In this document: piece by piece, positions 54,196 to 64,000 of the stretch
Numbering within the stretch: the stretch's first letter is position 1
Layout: every line of letters begins with the position of its first letter
From: an uncultured Clostridia bacterium
GTDB lineage: Bacteria; Bacillota; Clostridia; Christensenellales; Aristaeellaceae
Direction of reading: 5' to 3'
Length of the DNA: 64,000 nucleotides
Assembly (NCBI GenBank): GCA_947166705.1
Contig: CAMVFE010000001.1
Span: 62,001 to 126,000, forward strand
Notes under the pieces: generated by a model
Database searches by the model: none
Told to the model about the DNA's origin: nothing
What the model saw: only the letters and a program-made list of their open reading frames with translations
Position numbers and translations under genes: made by a program

Positions 54196-55538
54196 CTATT
54201 TTGCTGCGTTAGAGACATCTGACAAGTATTGATCTTGAATAATTTGGTATTTGTTTTTGTAAAATTCTTCGGCAGCATTCCAATTTTTTCGTTCAAATTG
54301 TTCACCAGTTAGCTGTTCTGCGATTACCCAAGTGCTAAATTTATAGTCTCCTCTCCAATCTTTTGTCGATTTAAGATTAGTTTGTGTAAGGTTAGATACA
54401 ATCAATAACACACATAATATACACAGCAAAACCTTCACTATAGCCGCTCCTTTTTCAGTTTCAATGCATTTGAGCTTTTTGATAACACTGGAAAACAGAT
54501 CATAAAAACATAGCACAATGAAAGAGTAGAACGGGAGCAGAACTCTGGTGGCAATATAGCCTTTATGCATAATAAGTTGCATTAAAATATTCGTTGCAAT
54601 GAATATAACCAACATCATTGGCAAATCTTGTTTCGAAAAGTCTTTTCTCAAGAATAGTATGGCTACAGCGCCACAAATCAAGGCAAGAAGCGCAAGAATA
54701 AACGCCAGCGTGTTGTTATTAGTAAACATTCTTGTATAGCCTTCAACAACGCTACTAAAGAAGTTCTGTGCTCTACCTGTATAAAGTGGCTTTCCTTCAG
54801 AACTAATATTCATGTGAAACTTAACCATTAATAAAGTGAAAACAATGAAAAATAGGAAAAAGATACCACACTTTTTCAGTAAATGTTTAATCGTTTTTCT
54901 CTGAATTATGCGAAGCAAGCAGATTAATCCGACTGCCGGATATAGTAGAAGTACTATAGTATTAGAAAAAACTCCCATGCTCATATATACCATCAACCAA
55001 TTTAAATGCTTCATCTCAAAATAATCAGAGTCGATCCACTTTTTATATGCAAGGAATGCAAAAAAACGCAAGTGTTCGCCATACCATAACCACGTGCAAG
55101 GCCATAAAACTCCAGAAGATAGTAATTGCTTACAAGAAAGAATAATGTAGTTAGTGAAAATTGTTTCCTTTTGTATCCATAACCAACGCCAATGAGATAG
55201 AGAACGAAAAAAACTAATGATGGCAGCCTGATTAGAAACTCATTGTAATCAACTCCTGTGATCAAATGGCAAAGATTAATCAGCATGGAGTTTAGCCAAT
55301 GGTTATTTGCTATACAACCTGCTTTACTATACAAATGCCGCAATGTGTTATAGTTGAACAAATCAATTCTGCCAAAATTCATATAAGTATATGCCTCGTC
55401 ATAAGTGATGCCTGAGACAATACTCCTGATAAGCACGATCGCAAATAGTAAAAGAAAATAACCAAAAAGCAACCAAAACAAAAGGCGAATTGCCTTATTG
55501 TCTATCCACTTTCTGTTTGTTTCCTGAACATTCATCAT
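54196..55538 (-). pseudogene. Low-GC GT39-like multi-TM glycosyltransferase gene, frameshifted
   Basis: N-terminal half (55011-55538) and C-terminal half (54196-55071) lie in different frames, overlapping at a T7 homopolymer; SGITYDEAYTYMNFG...NNHWLNSMLINLCHLITG...GLARGYGMAN is typical of GT39-like proteins. Confidence 0.75.
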
Positions 55539-55590
55539 ACCTCACCTCATGTTGACATGGGGGAGTACTTTATACCGAGTGGGGGCAAAA

Positions 55591-55785
55591 TCACCTTACC
55601 ACCCACACCCCGTTCTCATCCGTAAAAAACGGAAGCTCCGGGGAATCGGCGGCCGGAAAGCAGTATGTAGCGGCCCGGATCCCAAAGCCTGCGCAGAACA
55701 CCGCCGCCAGCAGGATTCCCGGAAGCATGATCTTCGAAAGGAAACGCCGAAGCGAAGCCCTCTCCCTTTTTTCCATCGCGATCAA
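55591..55785 (-). pseudogene. N-terminal remnant of a second STT3-like gene
   Basis: LRRFLSKIMLPGILLAAVFCAGFGIRAATYCFPAADSPELPFFTDENG aligns with FRKLLPGILLAVVFCAAFLIRASAYLLPAEEPRVFSFFQDEDG of the full-length STT3, then stops. Confidence 0.85.
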
Positions 55786-55833
55786 AGCCTTTCCGCCCTT
55801 TATTCCTTTACGGCATCGGCAGGCTGAGGAACG

Positions 55834-55962
55834 TCATATGGCAGCACCGCCGATACTGTTCGGATCCAGATCAGCTGTCATAATCAGGACCGCATCGTCC
55901 CCGATTTCTATCCCTTCTATCTCCAGCTTTTCATAAGCCATCTTCTCCAAGGGATATCCCAT
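55834..55962 (-). CDS. Second RiPP-type precursor homologue (42 aa; possibly decaying)
   Basis: Reverse-strand reading MGYPLEKMAYEKLEIEGIEIGDDAVLIMTADLDPNSIGGAAI; leader aligns with MEKTAYEKPEMEVIELEDDAILTSG; absent from ORF track because under 60 aa. Confidence 0.75.
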   Translation of the reverse strand: MGYPLEKMAYEKLEIEGIEIGDDAVLIMTADLDPNSIGGAAI

Positions 55963-55976
55963 ATAGACAATCACTG

Positions 55977-58103
55977 TCAGTTTACTGTCTCAATGGTCTG
56001 GGTCTGCTTTAAGGATTCAGAAGGGTCTGTTTCTTCCAGGTACATGGCCGTCATATAAAAACTCAATAACCTTTTATCTCCACTTTCTCCTAATTCCCTT
56101 GGGGAAACAGCATCCGGAATTTCAATCCTTAATTTGAGTTTTCCATTCACAATTGTTCCTTTGGGGATGATAAATTCGAATGTCTTAGGATTGTTTATTT
56201 CTGAATCCATTACTAAGATATTGTTTGCATATGCTCTGACCGTTTGATGATCGTTATAAATTCTATTATAATCAAAGTGAACCTTTAGATCTTTTTCGAT
56301 TTCCTTGTTGAATTTGAAAGAGGCAACCGCTTCGTGTCCCGTCATCCATGTTGCGTTTTCTTCACTTAGGCCCAGGCCTAAATTCCAGTATTGCCTTGCA
56401 GTACCGTCTCCTATAAATGATAGTTTGTCTCCCAAAGTATAATCCCTGTATTCTGAGGCTACGAAATGGAAATTTGATTCTTTATTCCCTTCTGAATCAA
56501 CACTGTATTCAGTCAAAGTCGGAAGATAATCACCCAAAGCACCATCCCATATATAGTAAAAATACTGCCGCTGTCTTTCATCTTTCTCTGGAATGTCAAA
56601 AACAGATTCGCCAAATCGATGGTCCAGATTCAATCCAATTTCTTCCATCACTGTTGCTTGTAAATCTCCATGGCAAACAGGCGCATCCGATACTTTAAGC
56701 TTACCCCGGCTGCCCACAGGCTTAATAAGCAAAACAGGATTGGTAAATAATTCATCAGTACGGCCATGATCTGCAGTAATTATTATCAAGGAATTATCGT
56801 ATACACCTAGTTTCGTCAACTGTGCCATATATTCATAAACAATTGCTAAACATGCTTTCGATTCTGAAATGCAATCAGCACTTCCATCTGTCACCGTTTC
56901 AAGGTTTTCATTAAGCGTAAACGGAGGATGTGGCCCATTTAAGTGGATTACACTATATCTGTTTCCATCCTTTTGAATTTTCAGCGGATTCGATCGGAGC
57001 CAATTATAATACCAGGCATTATCATCGCTGAACAATTCTTTGTTATCGAAAGAACCGCTCTTTTTCCATTTGTTGAATTCATCACTGTAAAGCCAGACAA
57101 ACCTTTTCAACGCATCAGGGAAAAACCTGAAAGCAGCAAATTGATAAAGAGTCTTTGTCAATCCTGCGTAAGAGGAAACAATGGGTCTCGACTCAGAATA
57201 ATTGCAAATCAACCGGTTGCCTTTATCCGTCTCAACAAATAAGGGATCTGTATAGATTCCTATTGAATAACCATTTTCTGAAAGCAAATCATAATAATCC
57301 GTTTTTTTGAACGCTTCTCTAATATACTCTCTTAATGGCATCTCATTTCTGTTTATCTGTCCGGTTAGCATGTATGGTAATGATCCCGCGGTAGTCGGAT
57401 ACATACAGGTAACATTGCGAAAATAAACAAACCCATCCAACGGCTCAATGTATCTTTCATCATTCTGGTTTATTTCATCAAAATAATCCTGATCGAATGT
57501 ATCCAGAACAAAAACTATCACATTACGGTTTTCGGATATTTCATCCAGTCCTTCTGTAGTCAGAGTTTTCTTAATTCCTGCTGTACCTTGCCCGCCGTTA
57601 TTGACAATGAGCATAATCATAACAGCCGACAACTGAATTGCCAGCAGTAAATAAGACCCATACTGGATACATTTCCTGCCAATATTTGGCTTGATAAACA
57701 TTATTACAACTGGAAGTGCCAATATTGCTAACCATAATGCAGCATCCTTTATCTCTCTCCCCAAGTATTGACTCCAGTCAATCATCCGGCCATCTAAAAC
57801 ACCATAATCAGCATTGATAAAATTACCTTGGACATAAAGACATAGTGAAAGGCCAAACAGAGTGCACATAAAAAACTCCCGGCCCTTTTGTGGAATTAGC
57901 ACGCCAACGACAGAGAGAATTACGAATGATAAAAACGCACACAAGATGCAGGGAAGAACAATATCCGTCAGTGAAAACCATAATTCACTTTGATTGGTCA
58001 AGTATACAATCAACGGACAACATATTCCCGCTGTTACAGCCAGTAACGCTGCCGTTGGAAAAATTGTTTTCAGTGCTGTTTTGTAATCCTTCATAATGGT
58101 CAT
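55977..58103 (-). CDS. Multi-TM sulfatase/LTA synthase-like alkaline phosphatase superfamily protein
   Basis: 5-6 N-terminal TMs, NVIVFVLDTFDQDYFDEI, MYPTTAGSLPYMLTG, IHLNGPHPPFT, SLIIITADHGRTDE. Confidence 0.85.
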   Translation of the reverse strand: MTIMKDYKTALKTIFPTAALLAVTAGICCPLIVYLTNQSELWFSLTDIVLPCILCAFLSFVILSVVGVLIPQKGREFFMCTLFGLSLCLYVQGNFINADYGVLDGRMIDWSQYLGREIKDAALWLAILALPVVIMFIKPNIGRKCIQYGSYLLLAIQLSAVMIMLIVNNGGQGTAGIKKTLTTEGLDEISENRNVIVFVLDTFDQDYFDEINQNDERYIEPLDGFVYFRNVTCMYPTTAGSLPYMLTGQINRNEMPLREYIREAFKKTDYYDLLSENGYSIGIYTDPLFVETDKGNRLICNYSESRPIVSSYAGLTKTLYQFAAFRFFPDALKRFVWLYSDEFNKWKKSGSFDNKELFSDDNAWYYNWLRSNPLKIQKDGNRYSVIHLNGPHPPFTLNENLETVTDGSADCISESKACLAIVYEYMAQLTKLGVYDNSLIIITADHGRTDELFTNPVLLIKPVGSRGKLKVSDAPVCHGDLQATVMEEIGLNLDHRFGESVFDIPEKDERQRQYFYYIWDGALGDYLPTLTEYSVDSEGNKESNFHFVASEYRDYTLGDKLSFIGDGTARQYWNLGLGLSEENATWMTGHEAVASFKFNKEIEKDLKVHFDYNRIYNDHQTVRAYANNILVMDSEINNPKTFEFIIPKGTIVNGKLKLRIEIPDAVSPRELGESGDKRLLSFYMTAMYLEETDPSESLKQTQTIETVN

Positions 58104-58300
58104 TGTGAAGATCTCATTGCTTTAGAGAACTCCCCATTACCTCCTTCCGTATTTTTACGTAACCCCCATTAATTCCCATAGCCTCTATGCCTTTTTCGCC
58201 TCGACGATCCTGCACTGTACAGTACGTACAATACCGTCACGGTCCGCTGCAGGCATAATGCGGCCAATAGTTACTCTTGGATTTATTCACTGTCGAAAAA

Positions 58301-60208
58301 TTATGCCAAACCTGCATATTCCATTCGCATTCCCCAAACCCCTTCTTTTTCATCTTCATCCCGGATACTGTAGTCTTCCCTCCGCAGGGTCAGATTCGGA
58401 TTGTAATAAGGATCCCCTTTGCCCCGGAATGCCTGCCATTTCTCCCGAAAATGGGCTGCTTCCGTCTCAAACCGCTCCCTGTTTCTGCCCTCTTCATCCA
58501 GTCCCCGGCTTTTGGATTCAAAGTGGTACAGCTCCGCGAAGGGAGTGAAAACGATGAAATACCCCTTCCCGCGGATTCTCAGGCAGAAATCCACGTCGTT
58601 CAGTCCTACCCGGAACGATTCGTCCAGCCCGGACACCTCGTCATAGACTTTCCGGGAAATCATCATACAGGCGCCCGTAACCGCGGAAACGTTCTGCGCC
58701 ACAGCCAGCCTGGACATATAGCCCTCCGCCCCACGCGGAAAACCACGAAACGCGTGTCCCGCCGCAATCCCGGTTCCGATGATGACTCCCGCATGCTGAA
58801 CCGTATCGTCCGGATAATACAGCATGCATCCCACCGCGCCGACATCCCCGCGCTGCGCAAACATCAGCATTTCCTCCAGCCATCCGGGCGTAATGACTTC
58901 CGTGTCATTATTCAGCAGCAGAACATACTCCCCGGTTGCAAAAGAAACACCGTAATTGCATACCGCGGAGAAGTTGAACTCTTTATCCCATCTGACAACC
59001 CGGATCCTGGGATCGGACCCGGTGATTTCCTGGTAATACCGGAAGATTTCATCCCGGCTGCTGTTGTTTTCAACGATGATGATCTCCCAGTTCTGCCAGG
59101 TCGTTTTTTTTCGGATGGAATCAACGCACTTCCGCAGGTCCTCCGGATGATCCATATTCGGAATCACGATGGAAACCCGGGGGCTTCCGATGATCCGGTA
59201 TCTGACCCGGCATGTCCCGGGAACTGCAGCGTCCAGCACCTCACCCGTCATCCCGGTCCGCTTCAGATATGCGGAAACCGCGTTTTTTGCGCCATCCGGG
59301 TATGAGAACCCGTTCCCTCTTTCAGAACCGCCTCCGATTCTTTGATAATACAGTTCTTTCGGTATATGAACAACGGAATGGGCGTTCTCCGTCAGTCGAA
59401 GAACCAGATCATAATCCCGGTCTGTTTCAGGATCCGGGCTGTATCCGTCCCCCGCCTTTTCCATCAGCCCGCGGCTGAATACCGAAAGATGGCCGATGTA
59501 GTTGCAGCTCCGCAGCAGATCGGGTGAATAATCCGGTTTGAACAGAAAACGCCTGACGTCTTTGAGTTTTTGACTGAAAATGGCTTCGTCCGTGTATATA
59601 AAATCCGCCGACTGAAGGTCGATCGCTTTCGCCGTTTCAAATAAAGCCGAAGGATGCAGCAGATCTTTCGGGGACAGAAATGCCAGATACTCTCCTTTGG
59701 CCATGCTCAGACAGGCATTACAGACGTCTGAGAAGCCTGGATTCCCCTCCATGTGCTGATACCAGATCCGGGGATCTTTCCTTGCCATTTTCCGGCAGTA
59801 CCTGCCTGTTTCCGACTGCTCGGGTCCGCCATCCGCGATGCACAGCTCCCATTTCTCATACGTCTGGTTCAGAACAGACCGAACCGTCTCCCTGAGTCGC
59901 GCGGCGGGAACCGTGCCGCAAACCGGAACCATCAGGCTGAACAGGACGTTGCCGTCCCAAACCGTATTCCGCTGCCTCCATTTCTCTTCGCCGGCAACCC
60001 TGTATCCCCGGTAACTGTGTGGATGGTTCATATTGACGTAATCGTCATACCTTTTTCTTGCCTCCGCCGGACCCAGCGTTATCCAGCATCGAAGGGTCCG
60101 CAGATACAGATAGAACATCTCGTGCCTGTGCAGAAACGCGTCCATACGGTTCAGGATGACCGTCCGGTCCTGCGCTGGTTCTTCTGTCCTTTTGCTGTCC
60201 GTGCTCAT
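58301..60208 (-). CDS. Glycosyltransferase family 2 (two GT-A segments, rhamnosyltransferase-like)
   Basis: LMVPVCGTVPAARLRETVRSVLNQTYEKWELCIADGG and VSIVIPNMDHPEDLRKCVDSIRKKTTWQNWEIIIVENNSS...LLLNNDTEVI. Confidence 0.93.
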   Translation of the reverse strand: MSTDSKRTEEPAQDRTVILNRMDAFLHRHEMFYLYLRTLRCWITLGPAEARKRYDDYVNMNHPHSYRGYRVAGEEKWRQRNTVWDGNVLFSLMVPVCGTVPAARLRETVRSVLNQTYEKWELCIADGGPEQSETGRYCRKMARKDPRIWYQHMEGNPGFSDVCNACLSMAKGEYLAFLSPKDLLHPSALFETAKAIDLQSADFIYTDEAIFSQKLKDVRRFLFKPDYSPDLLRSCNYIGHLSVFSRGLMEKAGDGYSPDPETDRDYDLVLRLTENAHSVVHIPKELYYQRIGGGSERGNGFSYPDGAKNAVSAYLKRTGMTGEVLDAAVPGTCRVRYRIIGSPRVSIVIPNMDHPEDLRKCVDSIRKKTTWQNWEIIIVENNSSRDEIFRYYQEITGSDPRIRVVRWDKEFNFSAVCNYGVSFATGEYVLLLNNDTEVITPGWLEEMLMFAQRGDVGAVGCMLYYPDDTVQHAGVIIGTGIAAGHAFRGFPRGAEGYMSRLAVAQNVSAVTGACMMISRKVYDEVSGLDESFRVGLNDVDFCLRIRGKGYFIVFTPFAELYHFESKSRGLDEEGRNRERFETEAAHFREKWQAFRGKGDPYYNPNLTLRREDYSIRDEDEKEGVWGMRMEYAGLA

Positions 60209-61611
60209 GGATCAGATTTCTCCTGTGTCGGTTTTTCAGGATGATCAGTCCTGTCCGCCGTCATTTTGATTTCTCCCCTCCGGCTCAGCTCCTCCATAAT
60301 CTCTTCATAGCGGATCCGGATGTCCTGTGCGCATTTTTCAACGCTTAACTCCCGCCGGATATAATCACGGGCTTTTTCTCCCATTTCCCTGGCCCATTCC
60401 GGGTTTTCACGTATTTTTTTCAGGTATTCCGCCGCCTGATGCACATCCGGTTCAGCCCAGCGCTGGCCTGCCTCTCCCCACTGATAGGCATCCCCGACAG
60501 GTACCAGATTATACCCGACTCTGCACGTGCAGTCCTCCGGCATAAACTCCGCGTTGGCGGACCATCCTGTCGCAACAACCGGTACCCCGAGATTCATCGC
60601 TTCGGCGACCACCAGCCCGAAGCCCTCGCTTCGATGCAGGCTTATAAACGCGTCGCAGCAGGAAATGAGCGCGTTCAGATGCTCCTTCTCCAGGAGCTCC
60701 GTCACAAGATGATACCGCACGCCCTTCTGTTCCAGGGTTTCCCTCAGCCGCCTGATCTCTTCCTCTTTCCCGTTCGCTACCTTCAGGATCAGCCGGGCTT
60801 TTGCATCCGCGTCCGGAAAAGCCTCCGCAAAGGCCCGGATCGCGCCGTCCGGATTCTTCCTGTTGGCATGGCTGCGGGAATCATACATGGCAAGAACCAG
60901 AAACTCATCCTCTGGCAGTCCGAAATCCGCACGGGTGCTTCCGTCCACCGGCGTTTCAATCCCGTACCGGATCACAGTAACCGGCTTGTCAGTTACCCTC
61001 CTGATCGCGTTGGCGATAAACTCAGAGGACGCCCACAACTCATCAACATAATCCAGTATTGATACCCACGAAGCCGGCAGGATCTCCAACTCCCAGGCCC
61101 ATACACCGATATTGTAGTGCTGATCAAACTGCCGGTGCGGGAAGCATCTGCTTGCGTTTTCCCACTGATCCGGATTGACATGTATCACATTAACCGCGTA
61201 TCCGCCTCTTCGGGTCATCAGGGAATCCAGGTTATGATCATCCTGCTCCAGCCAGTCCAGGTATCCCAGGTTGACCAGCGTATAAGGAATCCCGGAGTAT
61301 GCCATGGCTTTGGCGTAAAGCTTTGCTCCCTGAGCCAGCCCGCTTTTCGCGCGGAAAAAACCGAACTCATTGATCCCGGGCTTTCCATTGATTCTCCCGT
61401 TCTGAAAAGGGGCCCGATAGGGACGCAGATCCTTCGGCGTCGTGAGCCGGATCAGCTGGTCCCGAACCATGCGTCTGGGTCTTTCCGGAATAAAGTGCGT
61501 CACTTTCGCAAGGCCGGCTAACCCGAGGTTTGCCTTCATCTTTGCTTGCCGGAGCCTCTGTCTGCTATTGATCCTTACCTTTTTTGTCTCAGTCTTTTCC
61601 CTGTCAGCCAT
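60205..61611 (-). CDS. Glycosyltransferase family 4/GT1-like
   Basis: HYNIGVWAWELEILPASWVSILDYVDELWASSEFIANAIRRVTDKPVTVIRYGIE...DAFISLHRSEGFGLVVAEAMNLGVPVVATGWSANAEFM. Confidence 0.93.
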   Translation of the reverse strand: MADREKTETKKVRINSRQRLRQAKMKANLGLAGLAKVTHFIPERPRRMVRDQLIRLTTPKDLRPYRAPFQNGRINGKPGINEFGFFRAKSGLAQGAKLYAKAMAYSGIPYTLVNLGYLDWLEQDDHNLDSLMTRRGGYAVNVIHVNPDQWENASRCFPHRQFDQHYNIGVWAWELEILPASWVSILDYVDELWASSEFIANAIRRVTDKPVTVIRYGIETPVDGSTRADFGLPEDEFLVLAMYDSRSHANRKNPDGAIRAFAEAFPDADAKARLILKVANGKEEEIRRLRETLEQKGVRYHLVTELLEKEHLNALISCCDAFISLHRSEGFGLVVAEAMNLGVPVVATGWSANAEFMPEDCTCRVGYNLVPVGDAYQWGEAGQRWAEPDVHQAAEYLKKIRENPEWAREMGEKARDYIRRELSVEKCAQDIRIRYEEIMEELSRRGEIKMTADRTDHPEKPTQEKSDP

Positions 61612-61661
61612 ATTCCTTGTTTTCTCCTGTTTGGGGTATAGCCCGCACCGCCGGGCATACC

Positions 61662-61694
61662 AAAAAGCCGCGCGGAAAAAGATTTCCGCGCGGC
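61662..61694 (-). terminator. Rho-independent terminator of LRR/DUF4214 gene
   Basis: Reverse strand GCCGCGCGGAAA-TCTT-TTTCCGCGCGGC followed by TTTTTG. Confidence 0.8.
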
Positions 61695-61711
61695 CCGTCT
61701 TGTCTCTGCTA

Positions 61712-64000
61712 TCAGAGACCGAAAGATGAGATAAGTTTCTTGAATTCCGGTGATTCCGCAAAAGAATTCGCAACTGATTCACGGGATACGCCCTTGTTCA
61801 GCTTATTGACCCAGTTTGTAAGCCCACCCGAGTCATATTCGCGTCCCATATAAGTTCTGTACAGTACTTTTACAAACTCTGTGTTATTTACATTCTTTCT
61901 CCGGAATTCCGCTGAGAAGATGAAACTGGCTGCAACCTGCTTCAAGCTCATCTGACCGCTGAGGACTTTACCGGTCCAGTTATTCAGTCCACTCACATCA
62001 AAGGATCTCCCAAGTGCTTTCACATAGAATCGGGCTATAAACCTGGTTACGTTCAGATTCTTATCACGATTCTGAATCAATGTGAGTTTTCCCGGCCTTA
62101 TGCCATATGTCTGACACAGATATTCAAATTCCGCGGAAGTAACAAAGCCATAGGCTACCCGATCAATCGACGCACCATCCGCCATCACCTGCATCCAATT
62201 GGCCTTTCCGCTCGGATCAGAAGCGCGTCCCATCATAGCTTTATACAGTCTTTCAATCTGCTCACTATTGGAAAGGCCAAGGCCATTAAACTCAGCACTG
62301 CGAATAAAGCTGCCCACGATCGAAGCCCCTTGTGATTCGCCTCTCAAGAGCTTTCCTGTCCAGTTGTTCAGCCCTCCTACATCAAATTTACGGCCAAGCA
62401 GTTCTTTATAGCAACGGACAACAAAAGCTGTAGTTTTGGGATTTTTGTCACGATTCTCGGTCAACGTGATTTTTCCCGGTGTTACATAATGGTTTTGGCA
62501 CCAGGTTTTATATTCCTGAGAGCCTGCAATATTATTCGCAACATAGAAAGCACTCAAGCCTTCATCCATCATTTTCTGCTTTCCGCTAAGTCCGGAAGAA
62601 TCAGCAGAGCGGCCAAGCATCGCTACATAAAGCGCTTTGATTTCATCGGTTTCGGAAAGCTTTCTGTTCTTATACTCGGTGGACTTCAGAAGCTTTTCAA
62701 TCAGCGCGCCTCCGGTCATTGATCCGGATGCCAGGCTCCGTACCGTGGAAAGGATCTCCTGATCGCTCGGCGTTCTGTTCAGCATTCCTTTATAAGTCTG
62801 CTTTGCAAAATCCACTGTCTCCATCGGAATAAACGTGGTTCCGCTGTGTTCTTTCGCATATTTATGTCCGTCCGTATCGTAATACGCGATAATCGTGGAA
62901 TTTGTTCCCAACGCATTGGATCCCAGCTGCACGTTCTTCGGATAGAGGAATATCGCCGCATCTTCTTTCAGGCCATTAAAGGCAGAAGCAGCAATATTAG
63001 CAACCGTAGCGGGTATGGTCACCAGGCCCACGTTTGAGCATCCGTTGAAAGCCTGCGTACCAATCTGCGTGGCGCCGGACGGGATAATAATCTTCTGGAG
63101 TCCGGTGCATCCCTGGAACGTATAATTCCTGATTTCCTTGATGCTGCTCGGAAGAGAAAGCTCAGTGGCACCCGTGCAGTTCTCAAATGCCGATTTGCCG
63201 ATGTCCGTCGAAGCATCCGGCAGATAAATCCCTTTAAGGCCACTGCAGCCGCTGAACGCGTTAGCGCCGATCTTAACGGCTGTCGAGTCATCCAGCACCA
63301 GCTTACTCAGACTGGTGCAGCTTGCGAAAGCATAATCCCCGATCGCTGTTACAGTAGCAGGGAGCGCAGCAGCCGGCAGACTGCTGCAGCCTTCAAAGGC
63401 ATGAGCCTTAATGTCGGTCAGACTGTCCGGCCAGGAAATCGCTGAAAGGCTGCTGCATCCCTTGAACACGTCCTCGTTAATTGCTGTGATGCTGTTGGGA
63501 AGACTGACGCTCTTCAGCGCAGAGCAATTCAAAAATGCGCCCTGCTCAATACTGGTCAGCGATGTTGCCTGATGCAGCAGCATGCTGGTAATATTTCCAT
63601 TCCTCGCGAAAGCGCCTTCCGCAATAGCCGTTACAGTGATTCCGTTAATCTTAGGCTGAATCAGAATATCCGTATCCGTTCCGGTGTATTCTGTAATCAT
63701 CCCGGCCGATGTGATCACAAAATCGCTGTCCTGAGTGTCCGCCGTTTTAGCGGTCAGACCCTCAAGCTCCTCAGCGGAAATAGCTTCCGTTACCCCATCC
63801 TCTTCCGCGTTTTCGCCTTCAAGGGTTTCCTCGGCGTCATCCCCGGTTTCTTCGGCAAGCTCGCCTTCTTCACCATCTTCGCCGGTCAGGGTGTCCTCAC
63901 CTGTCTCTTCGCCGTCGGATTCTTCACCGTCTTCGCCGGCCAAGGCGTCCTCACCCGTCTCTTCGCCATCGGATTCTTCACCGTCTTCGCCGGTCAGGGC
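61712..64000 (-). CDS. Surface protein: acidic tandem repeats + BspA-like LRR_5 + DUF4214 repeats; 5' end outside window
   Basis: GEDGEESDGEETGEDTL repeats; LRR_5 units (AFEGCSSLPAAALPATVTAIGDYAF); three or more DUF4214-like units (FIARFYVKALGRSFDVSGLNNWTGKVLSG...FIFSAEF). Confidence 0.92.
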   Translation of the reverse strand, partial: ALTGEDGEESDGEETGEDALAGEDGEESDGEETGEDTLTGEDGEEGELAEETGDDAEETLEGENAEEDGVTEAISAEELEGLTAKTADTQDSDFVITSAGMITEYTGTDTDILIQPKINGITVTAIAEGAFARNGNITSMLLHQATSLTSIEQGAFLNCSALKSVSLPNSITAINEDVFKGCSSLSAISWPDSLTDIKAHAFEGCSSLPAAALPATVTAIGDYAFASCTSLSKLVLDDSTAVKIGANAFSGCSGLKGIYLPDASTDIGKSAFENCTGATELSLPSSIKEIRNYTFQGCTGLQKIIIPSGATQIGTQAFNGCSNVGLVTIPATVANIAASAFNGLKEDAAIFLYPKNVQLGSNALGTNSTIIAYYDTDGHKYAKEHSGTTFIPMETVDFAKQTYKGMLNRTPSDQEILSTVRSLASGSMTGGALIEKLLKSTEYKNRKLSETDEIKALYVAMLGRSADSSGLSGKQKMMDEGLSAFYVANNIAGSQEYKTWCQNHYVTPGKITLTENRDKNPKTTAFVVRCYKELLGRKFDVGGLNNWTGKLLRGESQGASIVGSFIRSAEFNGLGLSNSEQIERLYKAMMGRASDPSGKANWMQVMADGASIDRVAYGFVTSAEFEYLCQTYGIRPGKLTLIQNRDKNLNVTRFIARFYVKALGRSFDVSGLNNWTGKVLSGQMSLKQVAASFIFSAEFRRKNVNNTEFVKVLYRTYMGREYDSGGLTNWVNKLNKGVSRESVANSFAESPEFKKLISSFGL
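63891..63998. repeat. 54-bp tandem repeat (2 full copies visible, continues past window edge)
   Basis: gtgtcctcacctgtctcttcgccgtcggattcttcaccgtcttcgccggccaag and a near-identical second copy. Confidence 0.92.

Noticed and set aside
54123-54305. 60-aa minus-strand ORF in the low-GC island
   Set aside because: Lies in an alternative frame overlapping the end of the GT39-like gene; no recognisable domain.
55011-55538. Frameshifted GT39-like gene as a programmed frameshift
   Set aside because: A T7 homopolymer could permit slippage, but decay or sequencing error is simpler in a region with IS and gene remnants; cannot be resolved without reads.

Overview
High-GC Bacillota/Clostridia-like chromosomal window (taxonomy inferred from protein style only). 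It is a large cell-surface glycan and exported-polymer region: many GT2, GT4 and GT-C-type glycosyltransferases, MBOAT/SGNH acylation, two CDP-glycerol-glycerophosphotransferase-like (TagB/TagF) enzymes, LicC-like nucleotidyltransferases, a POPT-type ABC importer, sulfatase-like membrane enzymes, a CotH-like protein and BspA-type LRR surface proteins. It also carries a complete group II intron with a reverse transcriptase. The most exciting part is a compact minus-strand operon at about 43.1-53.8 kb. It encodes an HprK-like kinase, a radical SAM/SPASM protein, a PqqD-like protein, a 41-aa RiPP-type precursor, an STT3/PglB-type oligosaccharyltransferase, an S24/S26 peptidase-like protein, an NTP_transf_5-like protein, an ABC exporter and a glycosyltransferase. 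The precursor core contains an N-X-S sequon (NVS). A second, unlisted precursor (55834-55962) is again followed by a fragment of an STT3 paralog, which argues for a precursor-STT3 module. This is a candidate N-glycosylated RiPP system. Two unusual fusions are also present: YidC/Oxa1 with a glycerophosphotransferase, and an ABC permease with wHTH and a cytidylyltransferase. All family calls were made by eye from the translations; no database search was run.
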